A DNA stretch of 13,203 nucleotides from Candidatus Bathyarchaeota archaeon (GTDB lineage Archaea; Thermoproteota; Bathyarchaeia; 40CM-2-53-6; FEN-987). The notes under the pieces are model-generated. The model saw nothing but the letters and a program-made list of their open reading frames with translations. It searched no databases and had not been told where the DNA came from. The stretch spans positions 1 through 13,203 of the forward strand of contig JALHTB010000009.1 of NCBI GenBank assembly GCA_022865625.1, in the 5' to 3' direction. Below are positions 1 to 5,931 of this stretch, in pieces. Position 1 is the stretch's first letter. Every line of letters begins with the position of its first letter. Made by a program: the position numbers and the translations under genes.

Positions 1-183
1 AAATGAGTGTTCTCGCGTTTGTGAAGAGAAGTCTCGCTCTAAATTCCCGCGATCGCTGAAGATCTGTACGCCTTGAGTGAATCACACTACGAGAGGGCCA
101 TGCGGCACCCAATCAGCCATTCATGGTGCGGGTGGCGTAGTTTGAACCGTCAGGAGGACGCGCATGGGAGAGGGGCGACTTTT

Positions 184-213
184 CGTCGTCGGGTCTCTTG
201 GTGCGCACACACA
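184..213 (+). repeat. Dispersed repeat, copy A
   Basis: The block reads CGTCGTCGGG, three variable bases, then CTTGGTGCGCACACACA. The same two blocks with the same 3-base spacing recur on the opposite strand at 3785-3814, and a split version is present at 3214-3260. The core contains the 8-bp palindrome GTGCGCAC. This copy starts 12 nt beyond the stop codon of the minus-strand Trp-rich gene, so it would lie in that gene's 3' untranslated region. Its function is unknown; the repetition is read directly from the sequence. Confidence 0.75.
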
Positions 214-224
214 AAACAGATGCT

Positions 225-1325
225 TCAGACGGTCCCCCATGTGTGCTCGCAGTTACAGTAGCTTCTGCCAAAGTCATCGTTGCTTACCCGGCGAGTACCG
301 CTCTTGAATTCGAAATCCGTGACCCTTGCAGGGTACTCGTTGTAGAATATCCCGTGCCAGATCGGCCCTATGAGGGGTTGCGATATGTTCCAGCAGCACC
401 TTGCGTAGGTTGCCATCTCTATGCTGAGCTCGCCCTCATCGGAGAATGCATTCACAGTGAATATCGGCAGGTCATTCTCGTAACGTTTAGTTATTCTAAT
501 GTCCTCCATGAAATACTCCTTCCCCTCCTCAGGATCGTAAAAGCTGAGGGCCTTTGAAACCATCTTCTCCCCCCAGTCCATCGAGCTCTCGTGTGATATT
601 GAGCGCCTGAGCATTGGCATTCCGATATGCGGCAGGAAATACTGCAGGTAAGCGCCATTATCCCACTGTACCGTAGCCCAGTACCAGCAGGGGGTTATCG
701 AGGATATCCGCACTTTCTGGAAATAGGACCTGCCCTTCATGGGGGTAACGGTTTCGCCCACTCGGATTTTTCCCGATGACAAGAGCGCCCTGTATTTCAG
801 CATGGAATACCCCATGTTTCCGATGAAGTTCTTTCCTGTTGGCATCAGTTCCGCCATCATGTCGTTCCACCGCTGCATGGATAGTTCGATTCCGACCTTC
901 TCGTTGTCTATGTCCAACCAGAAATCCGCAGGGCTCCCACCGAAGGAATAGACGCCCTCATTGCTTTCCATTCTGATCCGTCCGGAGTGGTCATCCCACT
1001 CGGTTTCAGTCCTCCCGTGGTCCAGGACAAAAGGGTCATGCATCTTGTTTCCGTCATAATACCAGGAGGCGACGATTGATTCGAAAGCGGTGCGATTTTC
1101 GTTGATCTCCATTGGGGTTCTTGGCTCCCAGTAAAAATCGTTCACGCGAACCTTTCTGCAGTTCCGGGTGGCCCAAAGGAGCATGAGCTGCCTGGGGAAT
1201 TCGGGGTTGTCCGGGTTTTCGAAAAAATGAATCCACCACCACCAGTGCCAGGTGCGGTTTCTGAACATGTTCTTGGGATAGATCTTCCATATGTCATTGA
1301 AGACTTTGTGCATGCGATGCTTCAC
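225..1325 (-). CDS. Tryptophan-rich protein of unknown function
   Basis: I do not recognise a characterised family. The 366-residue product is soluble in appearance, with no signal peptide or membrane helix, and carries about 19 tryptophans (roughly 5%). These include a WHWWWW cluster at residues 26-31 and a CWYWATVQW segment at 213-221. Alternating aromatic and charged residues with repeated Gly and Trp suggest a beta-rich fold. A calycin/lipocalin-like hydratase or cyclase domain (CrtC/AttH type) is possible but unproven. The first start is GTG at 1325, only 3 nt after the upstream gene's stop, so translational coupling is likely. An ATG four codons later (1313) is an alternative. No clear Shine-Dalgarno precedes either. 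It is probably co-transcribed with the membrane protein at 1329-1694. Confidence 0.8.
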   Translation of the reverse strand: MKHRMHKVFNDIWKIYPKNMFRNRTWHWWWWIHFFENPDNPEFPRQLMLLWATRNCRKVRVNDFYWEPRTPMEINENRTAFESIVASWYYDGNKMHDPFVLDHGRTETEWDDHSGRIRMESNEGVYSFGGSPADFWLDIDNEKVGIELSMQRWNDMMAELMPTGKNFIGNMGYSMLKYRALLSSGKIRVGETVTPMKGRSYFQKVRISSITPCWYWATVQWDNGAYLQYFLPHIGMPMLRRSISHESSMDWGEKMVSKALSFYDPEEGKEYFMEDIRITKRYENDLPIFTVNAFSDEGELSIEMATYARCCWNISQPLIGPIWHGIFYNEYPARVTDFEFKSGTRRVSNDDFGRSYCNCEHTWGTV

Positions 1326-1328
1326 TTT

Positions 1329-1694
1329 TCACTGCTTTTCCAATCTGTGTAGTACGTAAACAGGGGCGGTCATCCCTAAGAAAAAGTATAAGACTGGAAC
1401 TTCTATTGGCAAAGTTCCACCTATCATGTAGAACGGAGAACCATAGTAACTCCACAATCGATTTCCAGTTCCATAGAGCTCCCACACAGTATCTGCCACA
1501 AAACCAATAACACCAAGTTCCAGGATTATGGGGTCTCTGAATTTAGCAAGTCCAGCTATTCCTATGACACCAAACAGAATCATTAGAAATGCACTCGTCC
1601 AGATATTTCTGCCCAATTGACTTGCAAGGAAAGTGGAGAATATGATGACCAAGGTGATAATCGAGACTATTGTGACACTATTCTTGAGCTTCAT
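1329..1694 (-). CDS. Small four-helix membrane protein, distantly lycopene-cyclase-like
   Basis: This 121-residue protein has four likely membrane segments, at about residues 7-26, 32-50, 56-72 and 96-115. The conserved-looking part is the second half: ELGVIGFVADTVWELYG, then LWSYYGSPFYMIGGTLPIEVP ahead of the last helix. The W-S-Y plus LPIE-hydrophobic pattern resembles the repeat unit of heterodimeric lycopene cyclases (CrtYc/CrtYd) and related carotenoid membrane proteins. The match is by eye and weak, and a generic unknown membrane protein is equally possible. The ATG start is preceded by GGCGGGTT and by a TATA-like TTTAAGT 26-34 nt upstream, which implies a very short leader. The gene looks more AT-rich than its neighbours. 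It is the first gene of a two-gene unit with the Trp-rich protein. Confidence 0.75.
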   Translation of the reverse strand: MKLKNSVTIVSIITLVIIFSTFLASQLGRNIWTSAFLMILFGVIGIAGLAKFRDPIILELGVIGFVADTVWELYGTGNRLWSYYGSPFYMIGGTLPIEVPVLYFFLGMTAPVYVLHRLEKQ

Positions 1695-1718
1695 AACCCG
1701 CCTGTAAGCAAGTCGCTG

Positions 1719-1727
1719 ACTTAAATC
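1719..1727 (-). promoter_or_regulatory. TATA-like promoter of the membrane-protein operon
   Basis: On the minus strand the sequence GATTTAAGT lies 26-34 nt before the ATG at 1694. This is the standard distance from an archaeal TATA box to the transcription start, so the mRNA would be leaderless or nearly so. Assigned by position and sequence only. Confidence 0.4.
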
Positions 1728-1804
1728 ATAGCAGTTGCCATGTCCGTGAAGGTTGTGAGATCGGCTTTCACGATAATGCTTGGGGACGTGACATGTGTTC
1801 CAAA

Positions 1805-1826
1805 GTGTGTGCGGTAGCTTGGTGCG
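1805..1826 (+). repeat. Dispersed repeat, partial copy D
   Basis: The stretch GTGTGTGCGGTAGCTTGGTGCG resembles GTGTGTGGGTATCTTGGTGCG within copy B (one base inserted, one substituted). It diverges after GGTGCG, where it runs into a 16-bp palindrome instead of the CACACA tail seen in the other copies. It lies between the divergent promoters of the membrane-protein operon and the Drg GTPase gene. Confidence 0.5.
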
Positions 1827-1837
1827 AATATTCGCAC
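1822..1837. promoter_or_regulatory. 16-bp perfect palindrome, possible operator
   Basis: GTGCGAATATTCGCAC is a perfect 16-bp inverted repeat with no spacer. It is located in the 260-bp region between two divergently oriented genes. Its GTGCG/CGCAC half-sites are the same bases that overlap as GTGCGCAC in repeat copies A, B and C. A dimeric regulator could bind here. No transcription-factor gene adjoins it, so the regulator is unknown. Confidence 0.4.
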
Positions 1838-1908
1838 TAGGCGGATAAGAAAGGATGAGAAGGACGAGATGGATTCTCTTCCATTAGCTGAAGGGCTATA
1901 CCGTTCGG

Positions 1909-1914
1909 TTTATT
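1909..1914 (+). promoter_or_regulatory. Possible TATA box of drg
   Basis: CGGTTTATTGC sits about 45 nt upstream of the drg ATG at 1955. It would place the transcription start near 1935-1940 and just include the GGAG ribosome-binding site. The match to an archaeal TATA box is modest. Confidence 0.25.
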
Positions 1915-1954
1915 GCTGATTCCGCTATCGCCCTAGTGCTTGGAGCAGACGAAC

Positions 1955-3046
1955 ATGGGGTTGCCAGAGAAGATTCGGGGCATTGAGGAGGAGATGAAAA
2001 GAACACAGATCAACAAGCACACCGAACACCATGTGGGTCTGCTGAAAGCCAAGCTCGCAAAACTCAGGGCGGAACAAGAGCACTCACAAGGATCCAGGCA
2101 AGGCGGAGCGGGCTTTGAGCTAAAGAAAGGCGGCGACTGCACCGCGGTACTGATCGGCTTACCAAGTGTGGGAAAGTCAACCATCCTGAATAGGCTTACA
2201 AACGCAAAATCAAAGGTCGCCGCATATGCTTTCACGACTCTGACGGTTGTTCCTGGTTTGCTTGAGTACCAAGGGGCGAGGATACAGATTCTCGACCTGC
2301 CTGGTGTCATTTCGGGCGCGGCAACCGGCAGCGGCAGGGGCAAGAGAGTACTATCCGTTGCAAAGAACGCCGACTTGATACTCCTAGTTCTCGATGTATT
2401 CCAAGCCGATCAGATTAGCGTCCTAAAGAAGGAACTATATGAGATGGGAATCCGGCTCAACACTCAGCCTCCGAATGTCACCATCAACCGATCCCATCAA
2501 GGCGGGCTCGGCATAACGACGACTTGCAAACTAACCCATTTGGCCGAGTCAACTGTCCGAGCAATACTGAACACATACAAGATCAATCACGGCAATGTCA
2601 TCATCAGGGAGGACATCACCGATGACCAACTCATCGACCTGGTAGTCGGAAATCGTCGATACATCCCATCAGTAACTATATTGAACAAAACCGATCTGGT
2701 CAGTCCCAAGTACGTGGCTGAAGCTAGAAAGCGGATAGGCAAAGATCTGGTTCCAATCTCCGCAGATCGAAACGTCAACATCGATGAACTTAGGGAGGCG
2801 ATCTATGATCGACTGAGACTGATCAAGGTGTACCTCAAGCCGCGGAACGGTTCGCCTGATTTCGAAGAGCCTCTGATCGTAACAGCTGGTTCAACAATCT
2901 CTGACGTCTGTAGAAAGATTCACAGGAAGTTCGCGGGCGAGGCGAAGTATGCGCTGGTTTCAGGAACGAGTGTAAGGTTCAGTCCTCAACGTGTCGGGGT
3001 GGATCATGTCCTTCAAGATAGTGATATCGTCACGATAGTGAAGTAG
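1955..3046 (+). CDS. drg: Drg-family ribosome-associated GTPase
   Basis: Archaeal member of the Obg/Drg GTPases (DRG/Rbg), which bind ribosomes and are thought to help stalled translation. Numbering from ATG 1955, the N-terminal helical part (residues 1-45) is followed by G1 GLPSVGKS at 68-75 and a switch region YAFTTLTVVPG near 91-101. G3 DLPG is at 114-117, G4 NKTD at 244-247 and G5 ISA at 268-270. A C-terminal TGS domain occupies about 295-363. Length (363 aa) is normal for the family. A TTG at 1940 is in frame, but GGAG at 1942-1945 lies 9 nt before ATG 1955, and the protein then begins MGLPEKIRGIEEE, as archaeal Drg proteins do, so I chose 1955. The gene appears monocistronic. A TTTATT at 1909-1914 could be its TATA box. 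Confidence 0.95.
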   Translation: MGLPEKIRGIEEEMKRTQINKHTEHHVGLLKAKLAKLRAEQEHSQGSRQGGAGFELKKGGDCTAVLIGLPSVGKSTILNRLTNAKSKVAAYAFTTLTVVPGLLEYQGARIQILDLPGVISGAATGSGRGKRVLSVAKNADLILLVLDVFQADQISVLKKELYEMGIRLNTQPPNVTINRSHQGGLGITTTCKLTHLAESTVRAILNTYKINHGNVIIREDITDDQLIDLVVGNRRYIPSVTILNKTDLVSPKYVAEARKRIGKDLVPISADRNVNIDELREAIYDRLRLIKVYLKPRNGSPDFEEPLIVTAGSTISDVCRKIHRKFAGEAKYALVSGTSVRFSPQRVGVDHVLQDSDIVTIVK

Positions 3047-3349
3047 CAAAGAGGGGCCATTCAGGTTAGCGGGGCATTGCCGTGTCCCATGAGCCAGTGG
3101 CAGGCAAGGATGTACTCCATCTTTCCGACCCAGTAGAGCTACCGATAATGAATCTCACCGGTGCAGTCTGTGAACTGGGATTCTTCTCCTAAACCGTTCG
3201 TCGCATGAGGAGTCGTCGTCTGGGATATTGTGTGTGGGTATCTTGGTGCGCACACACACAAAGATCAAAATGCGGGAAGACATCAATAACGGATCTTGGG
3301 TTCACATGCTTCTACTTCTCTACTATGAGGAATCCTTGATTGGTGTTCT
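3047..3349. other. 303-bp intergenic region between drg and the JAMM gene
   Basis: I see no convincing gene here. The right third holds repeat copy B and a potential CA/TG stem-loop. On the minus strand, the stretch between about 3141 and 3068 reads as a plausible short peptide ending APLT and a stop. An in-frame TAG directly upstream limits it to about two dozen codons, so it is at most a remnant. Confidence 0.5.
3214..3261 (+). repeat. Dispersed repeat, copy B (split form with stem-loop)
   Basis: This copy contains CGTCGTCTGGG at 3214-3224 and GGGTATCTTGGTGCGCACAC onward from 3236 (CA tail to 3260). In copies A and C the two blocks are only 3 bases apart. The right block matches copy A across GGGTxTCTTGGTGCGCACAC with one substitution. 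The intervening TTGTGTGTG (3228-3236) is complementary to CACACACAA (3253-3261), giving a 9-bp stem with a 16-nt loop. It is upstream of the JAMM gene and inverted relative to copy C downstream of it. Confidence 0.7.
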
Positions 3350-3754
3350 GTGTTGACGATTGTCAGGTTTGTGAAGTCCGTGGTCGACAGCATACTGAGC
3401 CACGCCCTCAACACGTACCCCAGAGAGGCAATTCTGCTCCTGCGCGGCAAGAAAGAGAGGGATGAGATACGGGTCGATGAAATTGTGGTGCCCCCTCTCG
3501 CCACGCACGGAGCTGGGTTCTCCGCCTTTCCGAGTTACATGCTTCCGATGGACTTGCATGTTATGGGCGTCTCGCATTCGCATCCTTCAGGGAATTCCGG
3601 GCCTTCGGTGCATGATCTGAATCATCTCTATGGAAGGATCATGGTGATCGCCGCGTATCCATTTCAGTCATACAGTGACATCGCTGTCTTTGACAAAGAC
3701 GGTAGCAGACTGCGTTGGCAGCTCATATCTGATCCGCGGCCTGACTTGGATTAG
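3350..3754 (+). CDS. Stand-alone JAMM/MPN+ zinc metalloprotease
   Basis: Compact 134-residue MPN-domain protein with an intact catalytic JAMM motif. The glutamate is E26 (REAILLL). The zinc ligands are H76 and H78 in SHSHPSG, then S86 and D89 in PSVHD, matching HxHP-x(n)-PSxxD. This family cleaves isopeptide bonds of ubiquitin or, in archaea, of SAMP-type ubiquitin-like modifiers; some prokaryotic members act on sulfur-carrier proteins instead. No ubiquitin-like or E1-like gene is visible nearby, so the substrate is unknown. The first start is GTG 3350, with TTG 3353 as alternative; a stop at 3326-3328 prevents a longer N-terminus. No good ribosome-binding site is seen. Repeat copies B and C flank the gene in opposite orientation. 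Confidence 0.88.
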   Translation: MLTIVRFVKSVVDSILSHALNTYPREAILLLRGKKERDEIRVDEIVVPPLATHGAGFSAFPSYMLPMDLHVMGVSHSHPSGNSGPSVHDLNHLYGRIMVIAAYPFQSYSDIAVFDKDGSRLRWQLISDPRPDLD

Positions 3755-3784
3755 TTTCGTTCGCGTCCCAATTTGAACGGTTGA

Positions 3785-3814
3785 TGTGTGTGCGCACCAA
3801 GTGGCCCGACGACG
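3785..3814 (-). repeat. Dispersed repeat, copy C
   Basis: On the minus strand this reads CGTCGTCGGG, CCA, CTTGGTGCGCACACACA. It is identical to copy A (184-213) over both blocks and differs only within the 3-base spacer. It starts 31 nt after the JAMM gene's stop. The orientation relative to the upstream gene is the same as copy A's relative to the Trp-rich gene, so both could be 3' UTR elements. Confidence 0.75.
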
Positions 3815-3936
3815 AGAGTCACTAGTCTCTTATTCCCAGATCGGCGGGTGACTTTGGGCACCTTTGTTGATTGAGGGTATCCTGCAGCAGACCACGACCA
3901 CTACGACTACAGAGTAGTTTCACTTGTGAGCCCGTG

Positions 3937-3944
3937 TTAAATAC
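3937..3944 (+). promoter_or_regulatory. TATA box of the nurA-herA operon
   Basis: CGTGTTAAATACC resembles the archaeal TATA consensus and closely matches the box before the MttB-family gene (CACGTTAAATATG). It lies 71-78 nt upstream of the TTG start at 4015, implying a leader of about 45 nt. Confidence 0.5.
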
Positions 3945-4014
3945 CCGCTGACGCAACTCTCTCCCAGTAAGCGTACGATCTTCCATCCCACATAAGCAAC
4001 GGGGGTATCTAGCG

Positions 4015-5931
4015 TTGACGCCTAGGCTTTCAGAAATGGAGACATCATTCCTCAGCAGCCAGCTCAAGCGGGCAGGCCACTTTCTGAAAGCCGGCGCCTT
4101 AGACCGCATATCCGACTACAGCAAGCGATTCTCCTCAGCAAGCGACGTCTACGACGCGCTCCTCTCGAACCTCATCATTCAAGACTTCAGCGCGGGACGG
4201 GCTCATGAGACCGCTTTGAAGCTGTTCGATTCCGACCGTGTGAAGTTCGCCGCGGTGGACGGAACCGAGTACGCCCGCAACATGTTCGACTTAATCATCT
4301 TCTTTGGCGGCGCCTACGTCTCCTTCGGCACGGTAACATTCCACAAGGATGACAAACCATCAGTCGAGCACGCGGGCAAGTTGCTCGAGCACGGTCGGGG
4401 CATCTCAAGCTGTGTTCCACTCTACGTGAATGAGGTATCTGATGTCGATTCGACGATCGACACACTCGGCGGCAAGAAGCCACTCGACGACGAGGCGGTC
4501 TTCGACAATTCACGAATCGCCGACTGGATAATGGCGTTCTCGGAGTTCTATCTCGCCTACAGGCTCATCGTCGACGAGGACGTGCGGATCCTGCTCATGG
4601 ATCGGACCCTCTCAGGCGAGCATTCAGCCCTCATCAGCGACACAGCGTACGGTAGGAGGCTGAAGGAGAAGTCAGGCCTCTGCGGCTACAAATTCGAAGA
4701 CAGACCGGTAGAGATGGAGGAGATGATCTACTGCCGACACAGATTCCTCAACGAGAAACTGGACCTTCCTCCGCCAAGAGGCGACTATCTCAGACCACGA
4801 CTCCTCTACGAACTCGAAACCACCGACTCGCTGACAATTGACCAGCTCTGCGACAGACTCCACCTTGAGCACGCTCAATGTGGACATAGAGTCAAGAGGA
4901 TACTCGATAACCTCGAAGAGGCCAAGTATGTTGAGTCATCAGGCTCCAGCTATGCCCTGAGGAAGGAGTTCCAGAATGCATGGGAGCGAATGAGGAGACT
5001 CACATGCACCATCGGCGATCGTCTATTCCTCGATCAGCCCATGACCGAGCGGCCCAACCCGATGATGATCATGAAGCACGACAAACCCACCTGGCTCACC
5101 ACCGTCGACATGGCATATCTGACCCTCTTCACCCTGAACATGATAATCGAGGAATGCTGGAAGAGACCAGTTCTGCTCATAGGCCTCACCAAAGACACAG
5201 CCGCCCGCGACTTCCGACGACAACTGATCCGCATCTGCAGTCGCCAACGGATGTGGAAGTTTGATCTCTCAAGCGAAGCACTGGAGAAGATACCCCACAC
5301 CGACAGGATGCTCCTTCAATCCGCCTCGGTCCACAATTGGGAGAAGCTGTCCGTACCATGGACGCTCATCGAATACGATACCGCCTTCAAGACAATGGTC
5401 CCCGAGATCAGAAAGGATGAGAAACCCAGCAGAGAAGGATTCGTCAGCGGCGCCGTCAAGAACAGAGTCGGCCCGGAGCGACTCTTCCTGAAGTCGTATG
5501 TGCAGCTCGCGCAGGCTGAACAAGATCCGAAGCTGCGCAGTAATGTGCTGCTCACGGACCGCCTAGTGTACCCAGAGTTCGATTCGAATCCGGACGTTGA
5601 ATGCACGCTCTCACACGAATATAGCGGCGTTGAGGAGAAGGTGAAACCAATACTCTATCCGAACAAGGAGGCGCGCAATGATATCCAGAACCTCGTCATG
5701 GTTATGCTAACCGCGATGACGAGCACGAGCATACCGGAAGCCTTTGGTCACAATGTGCCTCTATTCATTGCGGATAACGTGGCGAAGTGGCATGCGCGCG
5801 AGTTTAGGAGGATCGTTGAGACGACGAGGGATTGGATTATGACGAACCATGACCTACGCGAGTTCGTCTTCTACATGAGCACGTTTAGAGAAAGGAGAGC
5901 TGAATTTGAATCAACAAGAAGAGGACATTAA
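4015..5931 (+). CDS. nurA: NurA-domain nuclease, enlarged, with putative inserted winged helix
   Basis: NurA is the nuclease that works with the HerA hexameric translocase in archaeal DNA end resection. The first NurA motif is VKFAAVDGTEY at residues 76-86, with D82 the likely metal ligand, followed by a hydrophobic strand and FFGGAY. A second acidic motif, ILLMDRTLSGE, is at 192-202 (D196). The last motif, VPLFIADNVAKWHAREFRR, is at 581-599. At 638 aa it is considerably longer than commonly described NurA proteins of about 300-450 aa. Residues about 258-316 (LLYELETTDSLTIDQLCDRL, then RVKRILDNLEEAKYVESSG) look like an inserted winged helix-turn-helix. TTG 4015 is preceded by GGGGGT; an ATG at 4036 is the alternative start. 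The 3' end overlaps herA by 26 nt, so the pair is almost certainly co-translated. Confidence 0.85.
   Translation: MTPRLSEMETSFLSSQLKRAGHFLKAGALDRISDYSKRFSSASDVYDALLSNLIIQDFSAGRAHETALKLFDSDRVKFAAVDGTEYARNMFDLIIFFGGAYVSFGTVTFHKDDKPSVEHAGKLLEHGRGISSCVPLYVNEVSDVDSTIDTLGGKKPLDDEAVFDNSRIADWIMAFSEFYLAYRLIVDEDVRILLMDRTLSGEHSALISDTAYGRRLKEKSGLCGYKFEDRPVEMEEMIYCRHRFLNEKLDLPPPRGDYLRPRLLYELETTDSLTIDQLCDRLHLEHAQCGHRVKRILDNLEEAKYVESSGSSYALRKEFQNAWERMRRLTCTIGDRLFLDQPMTERPNPMMIMKHDKPTWLTTVDMAYLTLFTLNMIIEECWKRPVLLIGLTKDTAARDFRRQLIRICSRQRMWKFDLSSEALEKIPHTDRMLLQSASVHNWEKLSVPWTLIEYDTAFKTMVPEIRKDEKPSREGFVSGAVKNRVGPERLFLKSYVQLAQAEQDPKLRSNVLLTDRLVYPEFDSNPDVECTLSHEYSGVEEKVKPILYPNKEARNDIQNLVMVMLTAMTSTSIPEAFGHNVPLFIADNVAKWHAREFRRIVETTRDWIMTNHDLREFVFYMSTFRERRAEFESTRRGH
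5891..5897 (+). promoter_or_regulatory. Ribosome-binding site fixing the herA TTG start
   Basis: AAAGGAG lies 8 nt before the TTG at 5906, inside the end of nurA. It supports the unusual TTG start and the 26-nt overlap of the two genes. Confidence 0.6.

Noticed and set aside
3..76. Possible 3' end of a gene entering from the left edge on the plus strand.
   Set aside because: Two frames are open for under 75 bases, which is uninformative; nothing in the peptides is recognisable.
141..148. TTTGAACC and similar T-loop-like strings (also GATTCGAATCC at about 5581) as tRNA hints.
   Set aside because: No acceptor or anticodon stem could be folded around any of them, and the second lies inside nurA.
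73..557. Two overlapping plus-strand open frames (62 and 119 codons) near the left edge.
   Set aside because: The longer one lies largely antisense to the Trp-rich gene and both have unconvincing composition. Neither has a ribosome-binding site.
1933..2343. Long minus-strand open frame opposite drg.
   Set aside because: It is antisense to the well-supported Drg GTPase and reads as a Ser/Cys/Pro-rich shadow frame.
3066..3141. Minus-strand peptide reading LYWVGKMEYILACHWLMGHG then APLT and stop, with a faint resemblance to a reading beside repeat copy A at about 90-140.
   Set aside because: An in-frame TAG lies immediately upstream, the peptide is about two dozen codons, and the similarity to the other site is too short and weak to claim a shared transposase remnant.
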